DNA from: Hominiventricola aquisgranensis
GTDB taxonomy: Bacteria > Bacillota > Clostridia > Lachnospirales > Lachnospiraceae
Reading direction: 5' to 3'
DNA: 64,000 nucleotides
Assembly: GCF_040096225.1 (NCBI RefSeq)
Contig: NZ_JBBMFC010000011.1
Location: 39,761-103,760 of the forward strand
In this document: positions 1 to 9,702 of the stretch, in pieces
Position numbering within the stretch: position 1 is the stretch's first letter
How the letters are laid out: the number at the start of each line of letters is the position of its first letter
The notes under the pieces: model-generated
What the model saw: only the letters and a program-made list of their open reading frames with translations
What the model was told of the DNA's origin: nothing
Databases searched by the model: none
Made by a program: the position numbers and the translations under genes

Positions 1-510
1 CAAAAGCTCTGCCATTCTCTGCAGCCCGATCATGGATTTTCCGCAGATGACGATTCCACTGGTATTCCGGTCCAGACGGTTGCATACTGACGGACGAAAT
101 GCTTTTTCTTCCAGGCTCCACTGACCGCTTTTACTAAGATACCCTAAGACATACTCATTGAGAGATACATCCTTATAGGCTGCCTTCTGGGTCAGCATGC
201 CCGCCGGTTTGTTCACCAGCAACACATGGGAATCTTCATATAAGATGTCCAGCTTTGCAGTTGGAAACTGTTCTTTTGCGGTCTGCTGTTTTCCTGCAAA
301 CTTTTCATAAGTCTCATCCGATAAAAAGAGGCGGATCTCATCCCCGGCTTTCAATTTTTCACTGCCATCTGCCTTTTTCCCATTTAATGTAATATTTTTC
401 TTCCGAAGCATTTTATGGAGGAAGCCGCCAGAAGCCTCTTTCAGATAACTTCCCAACAGCTTTAAGAGCTTCTGTCCTTCCTCCTGCTCATGTACGGTGA
501 TTAATTTCAT
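1..510 (-). CDS. RluA-family pseudouridine synthase, 3' end outside window
   Basis: This is the N-terminal 170 codons of a 23S rRNA/tRNA pseudouridine synthase of the RluA (RluC/RluD) family, which isomerises specific uridines in structured RNA. The start is the ATG at 510 (MKLITVHEQEEGQ). An S4-like RNA-binding segment comes first (about residues 15-75). The family catalytic motif follows near the window edge as NRLDRNTSG, whose aspartate is the expected nucleophile. The rest of the catalytic domain lies beyond base 1. The next gene upstream (546-1145) is on the same strand 35 bases away, so the two may be co-transcribed. Which RNA site it modifies cannot be told from sequence. Confidence 0.88.
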   Translation of the reverse strand, partial: MKLITVHEQEEGQKLLKLLGSYLKEASGGFLHKMLRKKNITLNGKKADGSEKLKAGDEIRLFLSDETYEKFAGKQQTAKEQFPTAKLDILYEDSHVLLVNKPAGMLTQKAAYKDVSLNEYVLGYLSKSGQWSLEEKAFRPSVCNRLDRNTSGIVICGKSMIGLQRMAELL

Positions 511-545
511 TGCTAAAATCTCACTTTATCATACTATACATAATA

Positions 546-1145
546 TTATAATGTAATTGCCATCAACAGATATTTGACAATCTCATCGCGGCTTAAGCCT
601 GGATAACGGTCATCCTCACGGAACGGAACCTCCTCCGGTTCTCTGGTTCCCAAGGATTCCACCCGATCCATAAATGCTCGTTTTTCCGTAAATATCTTCA
701 CATTCTGCTTATAAGAATTTTTTTTCAGAATGTCCTTGATATGCGCCTCCAGCCTGGAGCTGTCAGTGTTCTTATCACTGGCATATCCGATCACATCCCG
801 TCCAGACAACACGATACAGTCCACATAATAATTTTTCTCATATGTGGTAAATACATTTTCATAGATGGAAATGCAGTCTCCCTTCAGCTTTTCCGTCTCC
901 TCACACAGGCTCTTGTCCATAGAATGATATTTACTTGCCAGAAGGGCATGTACCACCTGATTGCAGCCGGGCAGACAGCCAACGATGACCATGACAGTAA
1001 CCACTGTATTGCGGGTTCCGTTGATCGCCCATGCCACTAAAAATATAATGATCGGAATGGACAGAAATAATGCTGCCTTTTTCCATTCATGAGCTTTCAG
1101 TCTGTCTAAATATCCGTAGGTTCCTTTGTTTAACTTGTTCTTCAT
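546..1145 (-). CDS. Conserved two-helix membrane protein of unknown function
   Basis: I do not recognise a named family. The 199-residue product has a basic N-terminus (MKNKLNKGTYGYLDRLKAHEWKK), two adjacent hydrophobic segments at about residues 24-41 and 47-68, and then a soluble domain of about 120 residues that would face the cytoplasm. That domain holds a short cysteine-containing stretch (YYVDCIVLSG). There is no signal peptide or lipobox. The ATG at 1145 follows an A/G-rich stretch that could be a weak Shine-Dalgarno. It lies between the ygiQ-like gene and the RluA-family gene on the same strand, in what looks like a run of RNA-modification genes, but the context gives no specific role. 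Confidence 0.72.
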   Translation of the reverse strand: MKNKLNKGTYGYLDRLKAHEWKKAALFLSIPIIIFLVAWAINGTRNTVVTVMVIVGCLPGCNQVVHALLASKYHSMDKSLCEETEKLKGDCISIYENVFTTYEKNYYVDCIVLSGRDVIGYASDKNTDSSRLEAHIKDILKKNSYKQNVKIFTEKRAFMDRVESLGTREPEEVPFREDDRYPGLSRDEIVKYLLMAITL

Positions 1146-1151
1146 CTGTCT

Positions 1152-3158
1152 CTACTTCTTTCTGTGTACATTTCGGATGATCTTTTTCTTCTGTGTCGGG
1201 CGGCGTTCCTGAGTCTGTCCCTGGTTCTGACTGCGGCTCTGCGTATTGTTACGGTCAGCAGTTCTTCCAGACAATGCTCCACGTCCTCGACCTGCAGACC
1301 TTTTCTCCACACGTCTATTATCGTCTCTATGTGCCGCACGTCCGTCACCTCGCGCCTGATCAGGTCTTAGCAGACATTTTGGTCCATATCCGATCAGATC
1401 TTCTCTTCCTGCTTTCAGCAGTGCTTCCCGCACCAGTACACGATTTGCCGGATTTCGATACTGGATCAGTGCACGCTGCATCTCCTTTTCATGAGGATCC
1501 TTCGGAACATATACAGCTGTCATGGTTCTTGGATCCAGTCCCGTATAATACATACAGGTAGAGATGGTGGACGGTGTAGGATAAAAATCCTGTACCTGTT
1601 CCGGCATATAGCCCAGATCTCTGCAGTATTCTGCCAGTTCCACAGCTTCCTTCATGGTACTTCCCGGATGGGAGGACATAAGATAGGGTACCAGATACTG
1701 CTTCAGTCCCAGACGCTCGTTCATCTTCTTATATTGTCTGCAGAACTCCTGATAAACTGCTGCCTTTGGCTTTCCAAGGCAGGCAAGTACCGGATCAGAC
1801 ACATGCTCCGGCGCCACCTTTAACTGCCCACTCACATGATAACGGCACAATTCTTCCAGAAATGTGCTCTTTTTGTCTGCCAGCACATAATCAAATCGGA
1901 TGCCTGACCGGATAAACACTTTCTTTACTTTTGGCAATGCACGCAGTTTTCGAAGCAGTGCAATATAATCGCTGTGATCTGCTCTCAGATTCTTGCATGG
2001 TTCCGGGAACAGGCATTGCTTATGTGGACATACGCCCTTTGTCATCTGCTTCTCACAGGCCGGTGCCCGGAAGTCTGCGGTAGGTCCTCCCACATCATGG
2101 ATATAGCCCTTAAAATCTGGTTCTTCAATCATCAGCTTCGCTTCTTTGATCAGAGACTCATGGCTTCTCGCCTGAATGATCCGTCCCTGATGGAAGGTCA
2201 GCGCACAGAAAGAACAGCCTCCAAAGCAGCCGCGGCAGCTGACCAGACTGAATTTTACTTCGGAAAGTGCCGGAATGCCGCCTGCTGCGTCATACATAGG
2301 ATGCCATGTTCTCTGAAACGGCAGATCATAGACCTGATCCATCTCTTCCATGGTCAGCGGTTCTGAAGCCGGGTTCTGCACGATAAAACAGTTCTGAGAA
2401 TAAGGCTCCACCAGCCGTTTTCCAGAAAACGGATCTGTATTGCTGTACTGAATATAGAAGCTCTCCGCATATTTTTTCTTATCTTTACAGATGCTTTCAT
2501 AGTCAGGAAGCACCGTATAGTCACTGATCTCATCCAGAGAGCGCACCTTGCAGACAGTTCCCGGAATATAAGTAATGTCTTTTACCGGCATACCGGCATC
2601 CAGAGCATCTGCAATAGCAACGATCGACCTTTCTCCCATACCATAAGATACCAGATCAGCACCGCTTTCCAGCAAAATCGATCTGCGCAGGCTGTCTGAC
2701 CAGTAATCATAATGTGCCATACGCCTAAGAGATGCTTCGATTCCTCCCGCAATGATCGGCACATGCTTATATTTCTGACGGATCAGGTTACAGTAGACGA
2801 TCACTGCCCGATCCGGTCTTTTTCCCATCTCTCCGCCCGGTGTGTAGGAATCCACTTTTCTATGCTTCTTTGCCACCGAATAATGATTCACCATAGAGTC
2901 CATATTACCGGCGCTGACAAGAAAACCAAGCCGTGGCTCTCCCAGTGCCATGATACTTTCCGCATGACGGAAATCCGGCTGGGCAATAATCCCCACCTGA
3001 TAGCCATGACTCTCCAGCAGTCTGCTGATGATCGCCGGTCCAAAAGACGGATGATCCACATAGGCATCACCGATCACATAGACAAAATCCAGCTGATCGA
3101 TACCACGCTCCTCCATATCCGCTCTGCTCACCGGCAGAAATCTCATTCTGTCACTCAT
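1152..3158 (-). CDS. YgiQ family radical SAM protein
   Basis: A 668-residue member of the YgiQ (UPF0313) radical SAM family. The reaction is unknown in the family as I know it. The N-terminal half is the conserved YgiQ domain, with motifs such as DAYVDHPSFG near residue 31. The 4Fe-4S cluster motif CxxxCxxC is at residues 311-318 (CFGGCSFC), preceded by C308. About 80 residues at the C-terminus are low-complexity and rich in Arg, Lys and Gln, as often seen in this family. The ATG at 3158 overlaps the end of the upstream RsuA-like gene by eight bases, so the pair is translationally coupled. Length is normal for the family. Confidence 0.93.
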   Translation of the reverse strand: MSDRMRFLPVSRADMEERGIDQLDFVYVIGDAYVDHPSFGPAIISRLLESHGYQVGIIAQPDFRHAESIMALGEPRLGFLVSAGNMDSMVNHYSVAKKHRKVDSYTPGGEMGKRPDRAVIVYCNLIRQKYKHVPIIAGGIEASLRRMAHYDYWSDSLRRSILLESGADLVSYGMGERSIVAIADALDAGMPVKDITYIPGTVCKVRSLDEISDYTVLPDYESICKDKKKYAESFYIQYSNTDPFSGKRLVEPYSQNCFIVQNPASEPLTMEEMDQVYDLPFQRTWHPMYDAAGGIPALSEVKFSLVSCRGCFGGCSFCALTFHQGRIIQARSHESLIKEAKLMIEEPDFKGYIHDVGGPTADFRAPACEKQMTKGVCPHKQCLFPEPCKNLRADHSDYIALLRKLRALPKVKKVFIRSGIRFDYVLADKKSTFLEELCRYHVSGQLKVAPEHVSDPVLACLGKPKAAVYQEFCRQYKKMNERLGLKQYLVPYLMSSHPGSTMKEAVELAEYCRDLGYMPEQVQDFYPTPSTISTCMYYTGLDPRTMTAVYVPKDPHEKEMQRALIQYRNPANRVLVREALLKAGREDLIGYGPKCLLRPDQARGDGRAAHRDDNRRVEKRSAGRGRGALSGRTADRNNTQSRSQNQGQTQERRPTQKKKIIRNVHRKK

Positions 3159-3885
3159 TCTTATCAGTTCCTCTCTGCTTCGTCAGACCTTCCAGTTCTG
3201 CTTCTGTCAACGGCCGGTACTCTTCCGGCGGCAATGTCTCGTCCAGCACCAGACTTCCCATGGACAGACGCTTTAAGTAGGTCACTTTGCATCCCACCGC
3301 TTCAAACATTCGCTTGATCTGATGAAACCGTCCTTCGTGGATCGTAACCTCGATCTCACTGACCGGACCGGATAACAGGATCGTCAGAACTGCCGGCAGT
3401 GTCTTCTTCTCGTCTCCAATATCCAGACCCTCACGGAACTGCTTAACATGTTCCTCAGTGACCTGTCCGTCGATCTTTGCATAGTAAGTCTTATCCACAT
3501 GCTTTTTCGGGGACAGCAGCCGGTGTGCCAGCTCACCGTCATCGGTCAAAAGCAATAAGCCTTCCGTATCTTTGTCCAGTCTTCCCACCGGAAACAGACC
3601 ATTTTTCCGATCTTCCGGTCTCACAAGATCCAGCACCGTCTTCTCCCGGTTGTCTTCGGTTGCAGATACCACCCCTGCAGGTTTATGGAGCATCAGATAG
3701 ATGTTCTTCTGATAAGATGCTTTTTTCCCCTGGCAGAGAATCTGATCTGTTGTCTCATTGATCTTTAATTCAGGCTTTTTTACCACTTCGCCATTAACCA
3801 TGACCTGTCCTTTTTTCAACAGATCTTTCACCTGGCTTCTGGTGCCAAATCCGGTCTCACATAAATATTTATCCAGGCGCATCAT
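3151..3885 (-). CDS. RsuA/RluB-type rRNA pseudouridine synthase
   Basis: A 244-residue pseudouridine synthase of the RsuA/RluB/RluE/RluF class, which modifies one uridine in 16S or 23S rRNA. An S4 RNA-binding domain occupies residues 1-55 (MMRLDKYLCETGFGTRSQVK). The catalytic motif GRLDKDTEGLLLLTDDG starts near residue 101, with D104 as the predicted nucleophile. The C-terminal motif EGRFHQIKRMF is also present. The start overlaps the stop of the upstream RsmF-like gene as ATGA, and its own end overlaps the ygiQ-like gene. It therefore sits in a coupled run with recD2, the rRNA methyltransferase and ygiQ. The target could be 16S U516, but this is not provable here. Confidence 0.92.
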   Translation of the reverse strand: MMRLDKYLCETGFGTRSQVKDLLKKGQVMVNGEVVKKPELKINETTDQILCQGKKASYQKNIYLMLHKPAGVVSATEDNREKTVLDLVRPEDRKNGLFPVGRLDKDTEGLLLLTDDGELAHRLLSPKKHVDKTYYAKIDGQVTEEHVKQFREGLDIGDEKKTLPAVLTILLSGPVSEIEVTIHEGRFHQIKRMFEAVGCKVTYLKRLSMGSLVLDETLPPEEYRPLTEAELEGLTKQRGTDKNE

Positions 3886-5258
3886 GCGTTCATCCTCCAG
3901 CCGGAGAAATATTTATTCCGAAGAGTTCCACGGATCAGCTTTCCCCAGCCCAGCGGATACCCATCCACACATACCAGCTGCCAGCCTGCATCTTTGGTAC
4001 TCTCTCCATCCTCAATCTCGATAGTCTCTCCCTTCAGATAGCGGATGATCCGCTCGTCTGTAGCTGGAAGATCGATGACTGATGCATATTCCTCCTTTTT
4101 CAGAACCATGGCAAATGCCTGGCTCGGCTCAAATCGTTTTTTCAGGAGTTCACCCATATAAAGACCGGAGCGTAAGAATCGAAGCCCTTTGCAGCCGCTT
4201 AAGCCCTCCGGCATCAAAAATACTTTGGTATCTTTGATCTGAATTCTGGTTGTATCAACAGGCATGGACACATCTTTCAGAAAATCTGTCAGCTCCTGCG
4301 GAAGCTTCGACGGTTTTCCAGCTGACTCCAGCGCATTTGGCGTACGCTCTCCATCTTTCTGAAGCAATGCCAGAAAATGTCCCTCCCCATCGATCTTATG
4401 AGGAAACAGACGAACACATTTTTCCAGTGGAAATGTACTGTCCACCAGTTCTGGCTGTCCTGGCGCAAAGCCTTCACTCTGCGGAATATCCAGCAGATGG
4501 AACTCCGGATGATTGCTCAGAAAATAATCCATGCTTCCTTCATTTTCCAGTTTAGAGAAGGTACAGGTAGAATAAAGCATGGTTCCACCCGGCTTCAGCA
4601 GGTTTGCTGCCTGATCCAGGATCTCCCGCTGCATTTTGGAAAACACCTCCGGTCCCTGACGTTCCCACGCCGGGATCATATGAGCCTGTTTCCGGAACAT
4701 TCCCTCACCGGAGCATGGAGCATCGATCAGGATCTTATCAAAATATTCATGAAAATACCGGTCTAACTTGTCTCCCATCTCACTGGTCACCAGAATATTT
4801 GGGAGACCAAATACTTCCAGATTCTTCAGCAGAGCTTTTGTCCGAGATGCGCTGGCATCGTTGGCAACCAGCAGACCCTCATGGCGAAGCTTTGCACCAA
4901 GCTCCGTTGCTTTTCCACCCGGAGCCGCACACAGATCCAGTACCCGTTCTCCCGGCTCCACCGGAAGGACACTTGCCGGCGTCATGGCACTTGGCTCCTG
5001 AATATAATAAAGACCTGCATAGTAATAAGGATGCTTTGTCGGCGCATCCTCTTCTGTATAATAATATCCATTGGGAGTCCATGGTACCCTCCGAAGAGTC
5101 TTGAATGGGCTGATCCTCTCAAATTCCTCGACAGAGATCTTGGAAGTATTGACTCTTAAGCCTGTAAACTTCGGTTTCTCGTAGCTTTCCAGATATTCTG
5201 GAAGCTCCGGACCTAATATTTCTTTCATTTGTTCTACAAATATCTGTGGAAGATTCAT
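3882..5258 (-). CDS. RsmB/NOP family rRNA cytosine-C5 methyltransferase (RsmF-like)
   Basis: A 458-residue SAM-dependent RNA m5C methyltransferase. The SAM-binding motif LDLCAAPGGKATELG starts near residue 108. The motif IV cysteine is in DAPCSGEGMFRK and the motif VI catalytic cysteine in YSTCTF, so both required cysteines are present. The extra C-terminal domain after about residue 300 (ending GWGKLIRGTLRNKYFSGWR) is the type found in RsmF/YebU and its Gram-positive relatives, which methylate 16S rRNA. The start ATG at 5258 overlaps the stop of the RecD2-fusion gene as ATGA. The downstream RsuA-like gene is joined the same way, giving a three-gene coupled unit. Confidence 0.92.
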   Translation of the reverse strand: MNLPQIFVEQMKEILGPELPEYLESYEKPKFTGLRVNTSKISVEEFERISPFKTLRRVPWTPNGYYYTEEDAPTKHPYYYAGLYYIQEPSAMTPASVLPVEPGERVLDLCAAPGGKATELGAKLRHEGLLVANDASASRTKALLKNLEVFGLPNILVTSEMGDKLDRYFHEYFDKILIDAPCSGEGMFRKQAHMIPAWERQGPEVFSKMQREILDQAANLLKPGGTMLYSTCTFSKLENEGSMDYFLSNHPEFHLLDIPQSEGFAPGQPELVDSTFPLEKCVRLFPHKIDGEGHFLALLQKDGERTPNALESAGKPSKLPQELTDFLKDVSMPVDTTRIQIKDTKVFLMPEGLSGCKGLRFLRSGLYMGELLKKRFEPSQAFAMVLKKEEYASVIDLPATDERIIRYLKGETIEIEDGESTKDAGWQLVCVDGYPLGWGKLIRGTLRNKYFSGWRMNA

Positions 5259-8140
5259 CTATCGTTATCTGTTCCTTTCTGTATTTCTCCCTGCAACCTT
5301 TCTTTCAGCAGCGTATTCCGCCGGTTGACTGTTACATGATGTACTGCATAGGAAATGGCTTTCTTCGTTCCTACCAGTACCAGTATTTTCTTTGCTCTCG
5401 TAATGCCTGTATAGATCAGATTCCGCTGAAGCATGACATAATGATTCATGAGCACCGGCATCACGACAATCGGATATTCACTTCCCTGTGCCTTATGGAT
5501 CGTAGTTGCATAAGCATGAACCAGTTCATCCAGCTCCGATGCATCATATTCGATCAGATGTCCGTCAAAATCCACCTGAAGTGTCCGCCCCTGAATATCC
5601 ACGGAGGCAACGATTCCGATATCTCCGTTAAATATCTCTTTATCATAATTATTACGGATCTGCATGACCTTGTCATTGACCCGGAATATATAACCACTGC
5701 GCCGTAAGCCATCGCCCGTCGGATTCAAAGCCGCCTGTAATGCCAGATTCAGATTGGTCGCACCTACCACGCCTTTCTGCATCGGTGTGAGCACCTGGAT
5801 CTGAGAGGATGGTGTCTGGTAATATCTGGATAGCTTCGTCTGCACCAGATTCACGATCTCAGCCACTGCTTCTTCCGGATCCTCCTTTTCTGTAAAGAAG
5901 AAATCGGTCGTCTTCCCGTTAGACAGATCCGGCAGCAGTCCTTCATTGATCCGATGAGCATTCATGATGATCCTGCTGGACTGCGCCTGTCGGAAAATCT
6001 TCGTCAGACGCACTACCTTACACACACCCGAATCCATCAGATCCCGCAGTACATTTCCTGCCCCCACCGATGGAAGCTGATCAATATCACCCACCAGCAC
6101 CAGACGCATATGTGGAGGAATGGCGCGTAGCAGAGCATTCATCAGCACAATATCGATCATAGAACACTCATCTACGATCAACACATCCCCTTCTAGCGGA
6201 TTCTCTTCATTTTTCTGATAACCTTCCGGCGGTTTTGCTTCCAGCAGCCGGTGGAGCGTCTTTGCTTCCAGCCCTGTCGCTTCCGTCATCCGCTTGGCTG
6301 CCCGCCCTGTCGGTGCCGCCAGCAATATGTTCAATCCAAATGTCTGATATGCGGAAATGATGCCTCTGACAGTGGTGGTCTTACCTGTTCCTGGACCACC
6401 CGTGAGCACCATCACTTTGCAGGTCGCCGCCTGCCTGATGGCCTCCGCCTGTACCTCATCATACTCCATCTGCAGTTTCTGTTCAATCTTTCTGACATCT
6501 ATGGAAAGCTCCTGATTACCGGTCTTCTCCCTGGCAGCCATTAAGGATTTCCACAAAAGATCCTCCGCCGGAGCCTCCAATAACCGCTTCAGCTTTCCAG
6601 CCGTTCCCGTCTCCGCATAATAAAATGCCGGCAGATAGATCGCCTGTTCTTCTTCCGCGATCTTCTGTCCGAACAGATCCTGATCTGCCATCATCTGATC
6701 CAGCGTCATGATCACCGAAGACTCTTCCGCCTCCAGAAGTTCCGTCGCCCGGTCGATCAGCTGCTTCTTTCTGGCATAGACATGTCCTTCATCCGCCAGA
6801 CTGCTCAGTGTATATAAGATTCCACTCCGTAATCGTACAAAGGCTTCTTTTTCAAATCCCAGCTTCTGTGCGATCCCATCTGCTGTCCGAAATCCGATGC
6901 CCCAGATATCATCCGCCAGCCGGAATGGATTTTCTTTCACCTTTTCAATACTTTCATTGCCATACTGTCGATAGATCTTTGCTGCATATGCAGTACTGAC
7001 TCCATGATCCTGCAAAAACAGCATGACATTTTTAATCTCTTTTTGCTTCTGCCAGCTCTCTTTAATCTGCCGGATCCGCTTCTCGCCGATTCCTTCTACT
7101 TCCTTCAGACGGGAGATCTCGCATTCAATCACATCCAGTGTCTCCGTGCCAAACAGTCCTACGATCCGTTTGGCAAATTTCGGTCCAACACCCTTGATCA
7201 GACCAGATCCCAGATATTTTTCAATTCCATATATAGTTGCAGGGAGTGTCTCCTCCCAAGTCTCAGCCACAAACTGCCTGCCATACTTACTGTCCACCTT
7301 CCAGTTGCCATAGATCAGCAAGACAGATCCTACATTTACATCCAGAAGACTTCCGATGACCGTCACCAGATCCTTATGATTCTTGACCGCACATTTCAGA
7401 ACTGTGTAACCATTCTCCGGATTCTGGTAAGTGATCCGCTCAACCACACCACGAAGTGTCACCGTGGGGTGTGCGGGCTTCGCTGACTGCTTCGCGATCC
7501 CATTCCTGTCTGCAGCATTTCCTTCGGTCTTTGAGACGCCAGTATTGTCCGTCTCTGCCTTCCGCCCTGTATATTCATGCTGTATCGCCCGCTTCTTACG
7601 CATCTCAGCTACCATCCGCTCGTAGACCTGCTGGTTCATGCGGCAGTCATTGAGTGCCCGGTGTGCTCCCTCCGGCGATATGCCATAATACTCTGCCAGA
7701 TCCACCAGCCGATGTCTGGGAAGTTCTGACAGATGCCGTCTTGCCACCTTCAACGTATCTACATAATCATTAGGAACCAACTCTCCGTAATATTTCTCTG
7801 CATCACGCCAGATGAATTTCATATCGAAGCTGGCAATATTGTGTCCCACCAGAGTCAATCCTTCTGTGAAATTCAAAAATTCTTGCAGTACCTGTGAAAA
7901 CAGCGGACAGTCAGCCACCATCTGATCTGTAATGCCATTGACCTGGCTGGCTCCTGCCGGAATGTGCCGTCCAGGATTGACCAGTGTGCTGAACTCATCC
8001 ACCACCTGACCGGAACGCACCTTCACCGCAGAAATCTCCACCACCTCATCAAAGGTGCGGGAGATTCCAGTAGTTTCCAGATCGAATACCACATAATCCG
8101 GAGTATATTTATTCAGTTGGATTCCCTGCTTCTGTGGCAT
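5255..8140 (-). CDS. recD2: DnaQ-type 3'-5' exonuclease fused to RecD2 helicase
   Basis: A 961-residue fusion. Residues 14-175 are a DEDDh exonuclease of the DnaQ/PolC type: D20 and E22 in FDLETTG, D106 in NIASFDMKF, and H160/D165 in HRALND, so all five catalytic positions are filled. After a polar linker (about 185-222) comes a full-length RecD2-type SF1B 5'-3' helicase. It has the N-terminal OB/HhH region (230-420), Walker A GGPGTGKT at 581-588, Walker B VLIVDECSM, GDIDQLPSVG, and the C-terminal motifs HKAQGSE and YTGITRAKK. A role in repair or in processing stalled forks or ends is likely. The ATG at 8140 follows AGGGGAACAG. RecD2 alone is usually about 730-750 residues, so the exonuclease is a true extra domain. 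Confidence 0.95.
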   Translation of the reverse strand: MPQKQGIQLNKYTPDYVVFDLETTGISRTFDEVVEISAVKVRSGQVVDEFSTLVNPGRHIPAGASQVNGITDQMVADCPLFSQVLQEFLNFTEGLTLVGHNIASFDMKFIWRDAEKYYGELVPNDYVDTLKVARRHLSELPRHRLVDLAEYYGISPEGAHRALNDCRMNQQVYERMVAEMRKKRAIQHEYTGRKAETDNTGVSKTEGNAADRNGIAKQSAKPAHPTVTLRGVVERITYQNPENGYTVLKCAVKNHKDLVTVIGSLLDVNVGSVLLIYGNWKVDSKYGRQFVAETWEETLPATIYGIEKYLGSGLIKGVGPKFAKRIVGLFGTETLDVIECEISRLKEVEGIGEKRIRQIKESWQKQKEIKNVMLFLQDHGVSTAYAAKIYRQYGNESIEKVKENPFRLADDIWGIGFRTADGIAQKLGFEKEAFVRLRSGILYTLSSLADEGHVYARKKQLIDRATELLEAEESSVIMTLDQMMADQDLFGQKIAEEEQAIYLPAFYYAETGTAGKLKRLLEAPAEDLLWKSLMAAREKTGNQELSIDVRKIEQKLQMEYDEVQAEAIRQAATCKVMVLTGGPGTGKTTTVRGIISAYQTFGLNILLAAPTGRAAKRMTEATGLEAKTLHRLLEAKPPEGYQKNEENPLEGDVLIVDECSMIDIVLMNALLRAIPPHMRLVLVGDIDQLPSVGAGNVLRDLMDSGVCKVVRLTKIFRQAQSSRIIMNAHRINEGLLPDLSNGKTTDFFFTEKEDPEEAVAEIVNLVQTKLSRYYQTPSSQIQVLTPMQKGVVGATNLNLALQAALNPTGDGLRRSGYIFRVNDKVMQIRNNYDKEIFNGDIGIVASVDIQGRTLQVDFDGHLIEYDASELDELVHAYATTIHKAQGSEYPIVVMPVLMNHYVMLQRNLIYTGITRAKKILVLVGTKKAISYAVHHVTVNRRNTLLKERLQGEIQKGTDNDR

Positions 8141-8165
8141 TCGTCTGTTCCCCTGTCATTTATCA

Positions 8166-9434
8166 TTACGGCTCCAGCATGATCTTCAGAATCTCCACAT
8201 CTGTAGAACGCATGCCTTCTCTTCCCATCCGTCCAAAGCTCTTGATAGTTGCTTCTACATCTTTTTTCACCAGACCTTCACCGCTCTGGAAGCCTCTGTG
8301 CTCTGCTGCCATATAATACGCCATGATCGCTGCATCTACAGATGATGCTATCTTGGCTGCACAGGAAGCTTTCGCTCCGTCACAGACAATACCGGATACA
8401 TTGGCCAGTGTGTTCGTGATCGTCTCAGCAATTGTATCAAAATCTGCTCCGTGCAAATAGGCAATACCGGCACCTGCTCCTGTGGCAGCTGACACTGCTC
8501 CACAATATGCACTCAGCTTTCCAAGCTCATTTTTCTGGTAAATCGCCACCAGATTGGATAATACCAGTGCCCGATATTCCTTTTCCTTATCGGCAAACAG
8601 ATAATCCGCAAATACCGCCACCGGAAGGCTGACCGTCATTCCCTGATTGCCGCTTCCAGAATTGATCATAACCGGAAGTACGCAGCCGTTCATTCTTGCA
8701 TCACTTCCCGCTGCCGGAAGGGCTTTGGCACGATTTCGTACATCATCACCATAATATTTCAGAATCGTTGCCCCTACATTTGCTCCGTAGGATTTTGTCA
8801 GACCTTCTTTGGCAATGCTCATGTTATAAGCCAGCTGCCGGTCAATCAGATCCTTGATCTCATCGATCTTCACTGTCTGGGCAAATTCATAAATATCTTT
8901 CAGATTCAGAAGTGTCCTGTCTGTGGAAGCTGCACTGTCTGCCTCCATCTCCTTGGAAAAGATCACCTGTCCGTTTTTCTCCAGTCGTACAATATTCGTA
9001 TGGGAAAATGCGATCTCCGCCAGTGCGGTATCCTCACCAGCCTTCAGTTCTACGATAATCTGCAGATTGGATACCCCTTCCAGCAGTTCCACATGACAGA
9101 TCTTCTTTTTCAGGAGCTCTCTTGTAATCTTAAGATCCTCATCTGTCACATCCACCAGCACTTCCAGTTTCTTCTCTGCATTACCGCCTACAGCTCCAAG
9201 AATGGCACTGGTTTCAATCCCTTTTAAGTCTCCCGTCGTAGGAACAATGACAGCCTTCACATTTTTGATAATATTTCCACTGCAGCTCACCACGATCTCC
9301 TCTGGCAGCTTTCCAAGAATCTCACGGGCTTTTGCTGCCGCATAAGCAATGGCGATCGGTTCGGTACACCCAAGTGCCGGAACCAGTTCCTCCTTCAAAA
9401 TAGCTATATATTCTTCGTAAACGTGCTGATCCAT
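8166..9434 (-). CDS. cyuA: L-cysteine desulfidase family protein (UPF0597, CyuA/YhaM-like)
   Basis: A 422-residue member of the UPF0597/CyuA family, Fe-S enzymes related to L-serine dehydratase that degrade L-cysteine to pyruvate, ammonia and sulfide. Diagnostic motifs are ELVPALGCTEPIAIAYAAA near the start, SCSGNIIKNVKAVIVP, GSGNQGMTVSLPVAVFA and CDGAKASCAAKIASS. I use the ATG at 9434 (MDQHVYEEY) rather than an upstream TTG, because the family begins there and the upstream codons are not conserved in character. A good promoter (TTGGAA, 17 bases, TATAGT) lies at 9480-9508, and the split IS element ends only 22 bases beyond its -35. Converting several sulfur substrates is possible; cysteine is an inference from the family. 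Confidence 0.9.
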   Translation of the reverse strand: MDQHVYEEYIAILKEELVPALGCTEPIAIAYAAAKAREILGKLPEEIVVSCSGNIIKNVKAVIVPTTGDLKGIETSAILGAVGGNAEKKLEVLVDVTDEDLKITRELLKKKICHVELLEGVSNLQIIVELKAGEDTALAEIAFSHTNIVRLEKNGQVIFSKEMEADSAASTDRTLLNLKDIYEFAQTVKIDEIKDLIDRQLAYNMSIAKEGLTKSYGANVGATILKYYGDDVRNRAKALPAAGSDARMNGCVLPVMINSGSGNQGMTVSLPVAVFADYLFADKEKEYRALVLSNLVAIYQKNELGKLSAYCGAVSAATGAGAGIAYLHGADFDTIAETITNTLANVSGIVCDGAKASCAAKIASSVDAAIMAYYMAAEHRGFQSGEGLVKKDVEATIKSFGRMGREGMRSTDVEILKIMLEP

Positions 9435-9479
9435 CTTCTGTTCAACCCTTTCCACATGTATTTCTCTTATACCCTTTAC

Positions 9480-9508
9480 ACTATACAATATTTCATGAAC
9501 TTTTCCAA
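9480..9508 (-). promoter_or_regulatory. Sigma-70-type promoter of cyuA
   Basis: Read on the minus strand, TTGGAA (9508-9503) and TATAGT (9485-9480) are separated by exactly 17 bases, about 45 bases before the cyuA start. The IS boundary is at 9531, so the insertion left this core promoter intact but replaced everything upstream of about -60. Confidence 0.5.
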
Positions 9509-9567
9509 TAAAAAAATACCCCTCCCTGATTGATATGTACCCAGAATCCTGGACACATATTTACGAA

Positions 9568-9651
9568 CTAAGCTGAACACATGGATGCTAGCCTGTATTG
9601 CACAGGTGGCATCCATTTTGTTTTTGCCTGAATTCTTTTGTTATTATAATA
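9568..9651 (-). pseudogene. C-terminal fragment of IS3-family OrfB transposase
   Basis: The minus strand encodes YYNNKRIQAK, then KWMPPVQYRLASMCSA and a stop at 9568. This is the typical last stretch of an IS3-family OrfB integrase (YNxxRIxxKxxxMxPVQYR). The matching preceding residues (SSFEEFSQAVEDYIEY) are encoded at the far end of the inserted element, just beyond 16310. Joining the two pieces across the ATA at the junctions restores a continuous orfB frame. Confidence 0.85.
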
Positions 9652-9702
9652 TGATTAGCTCCTATTAGGAAAACACACTGTCAAAGGGGTATGTAGCGGG
9701 GG

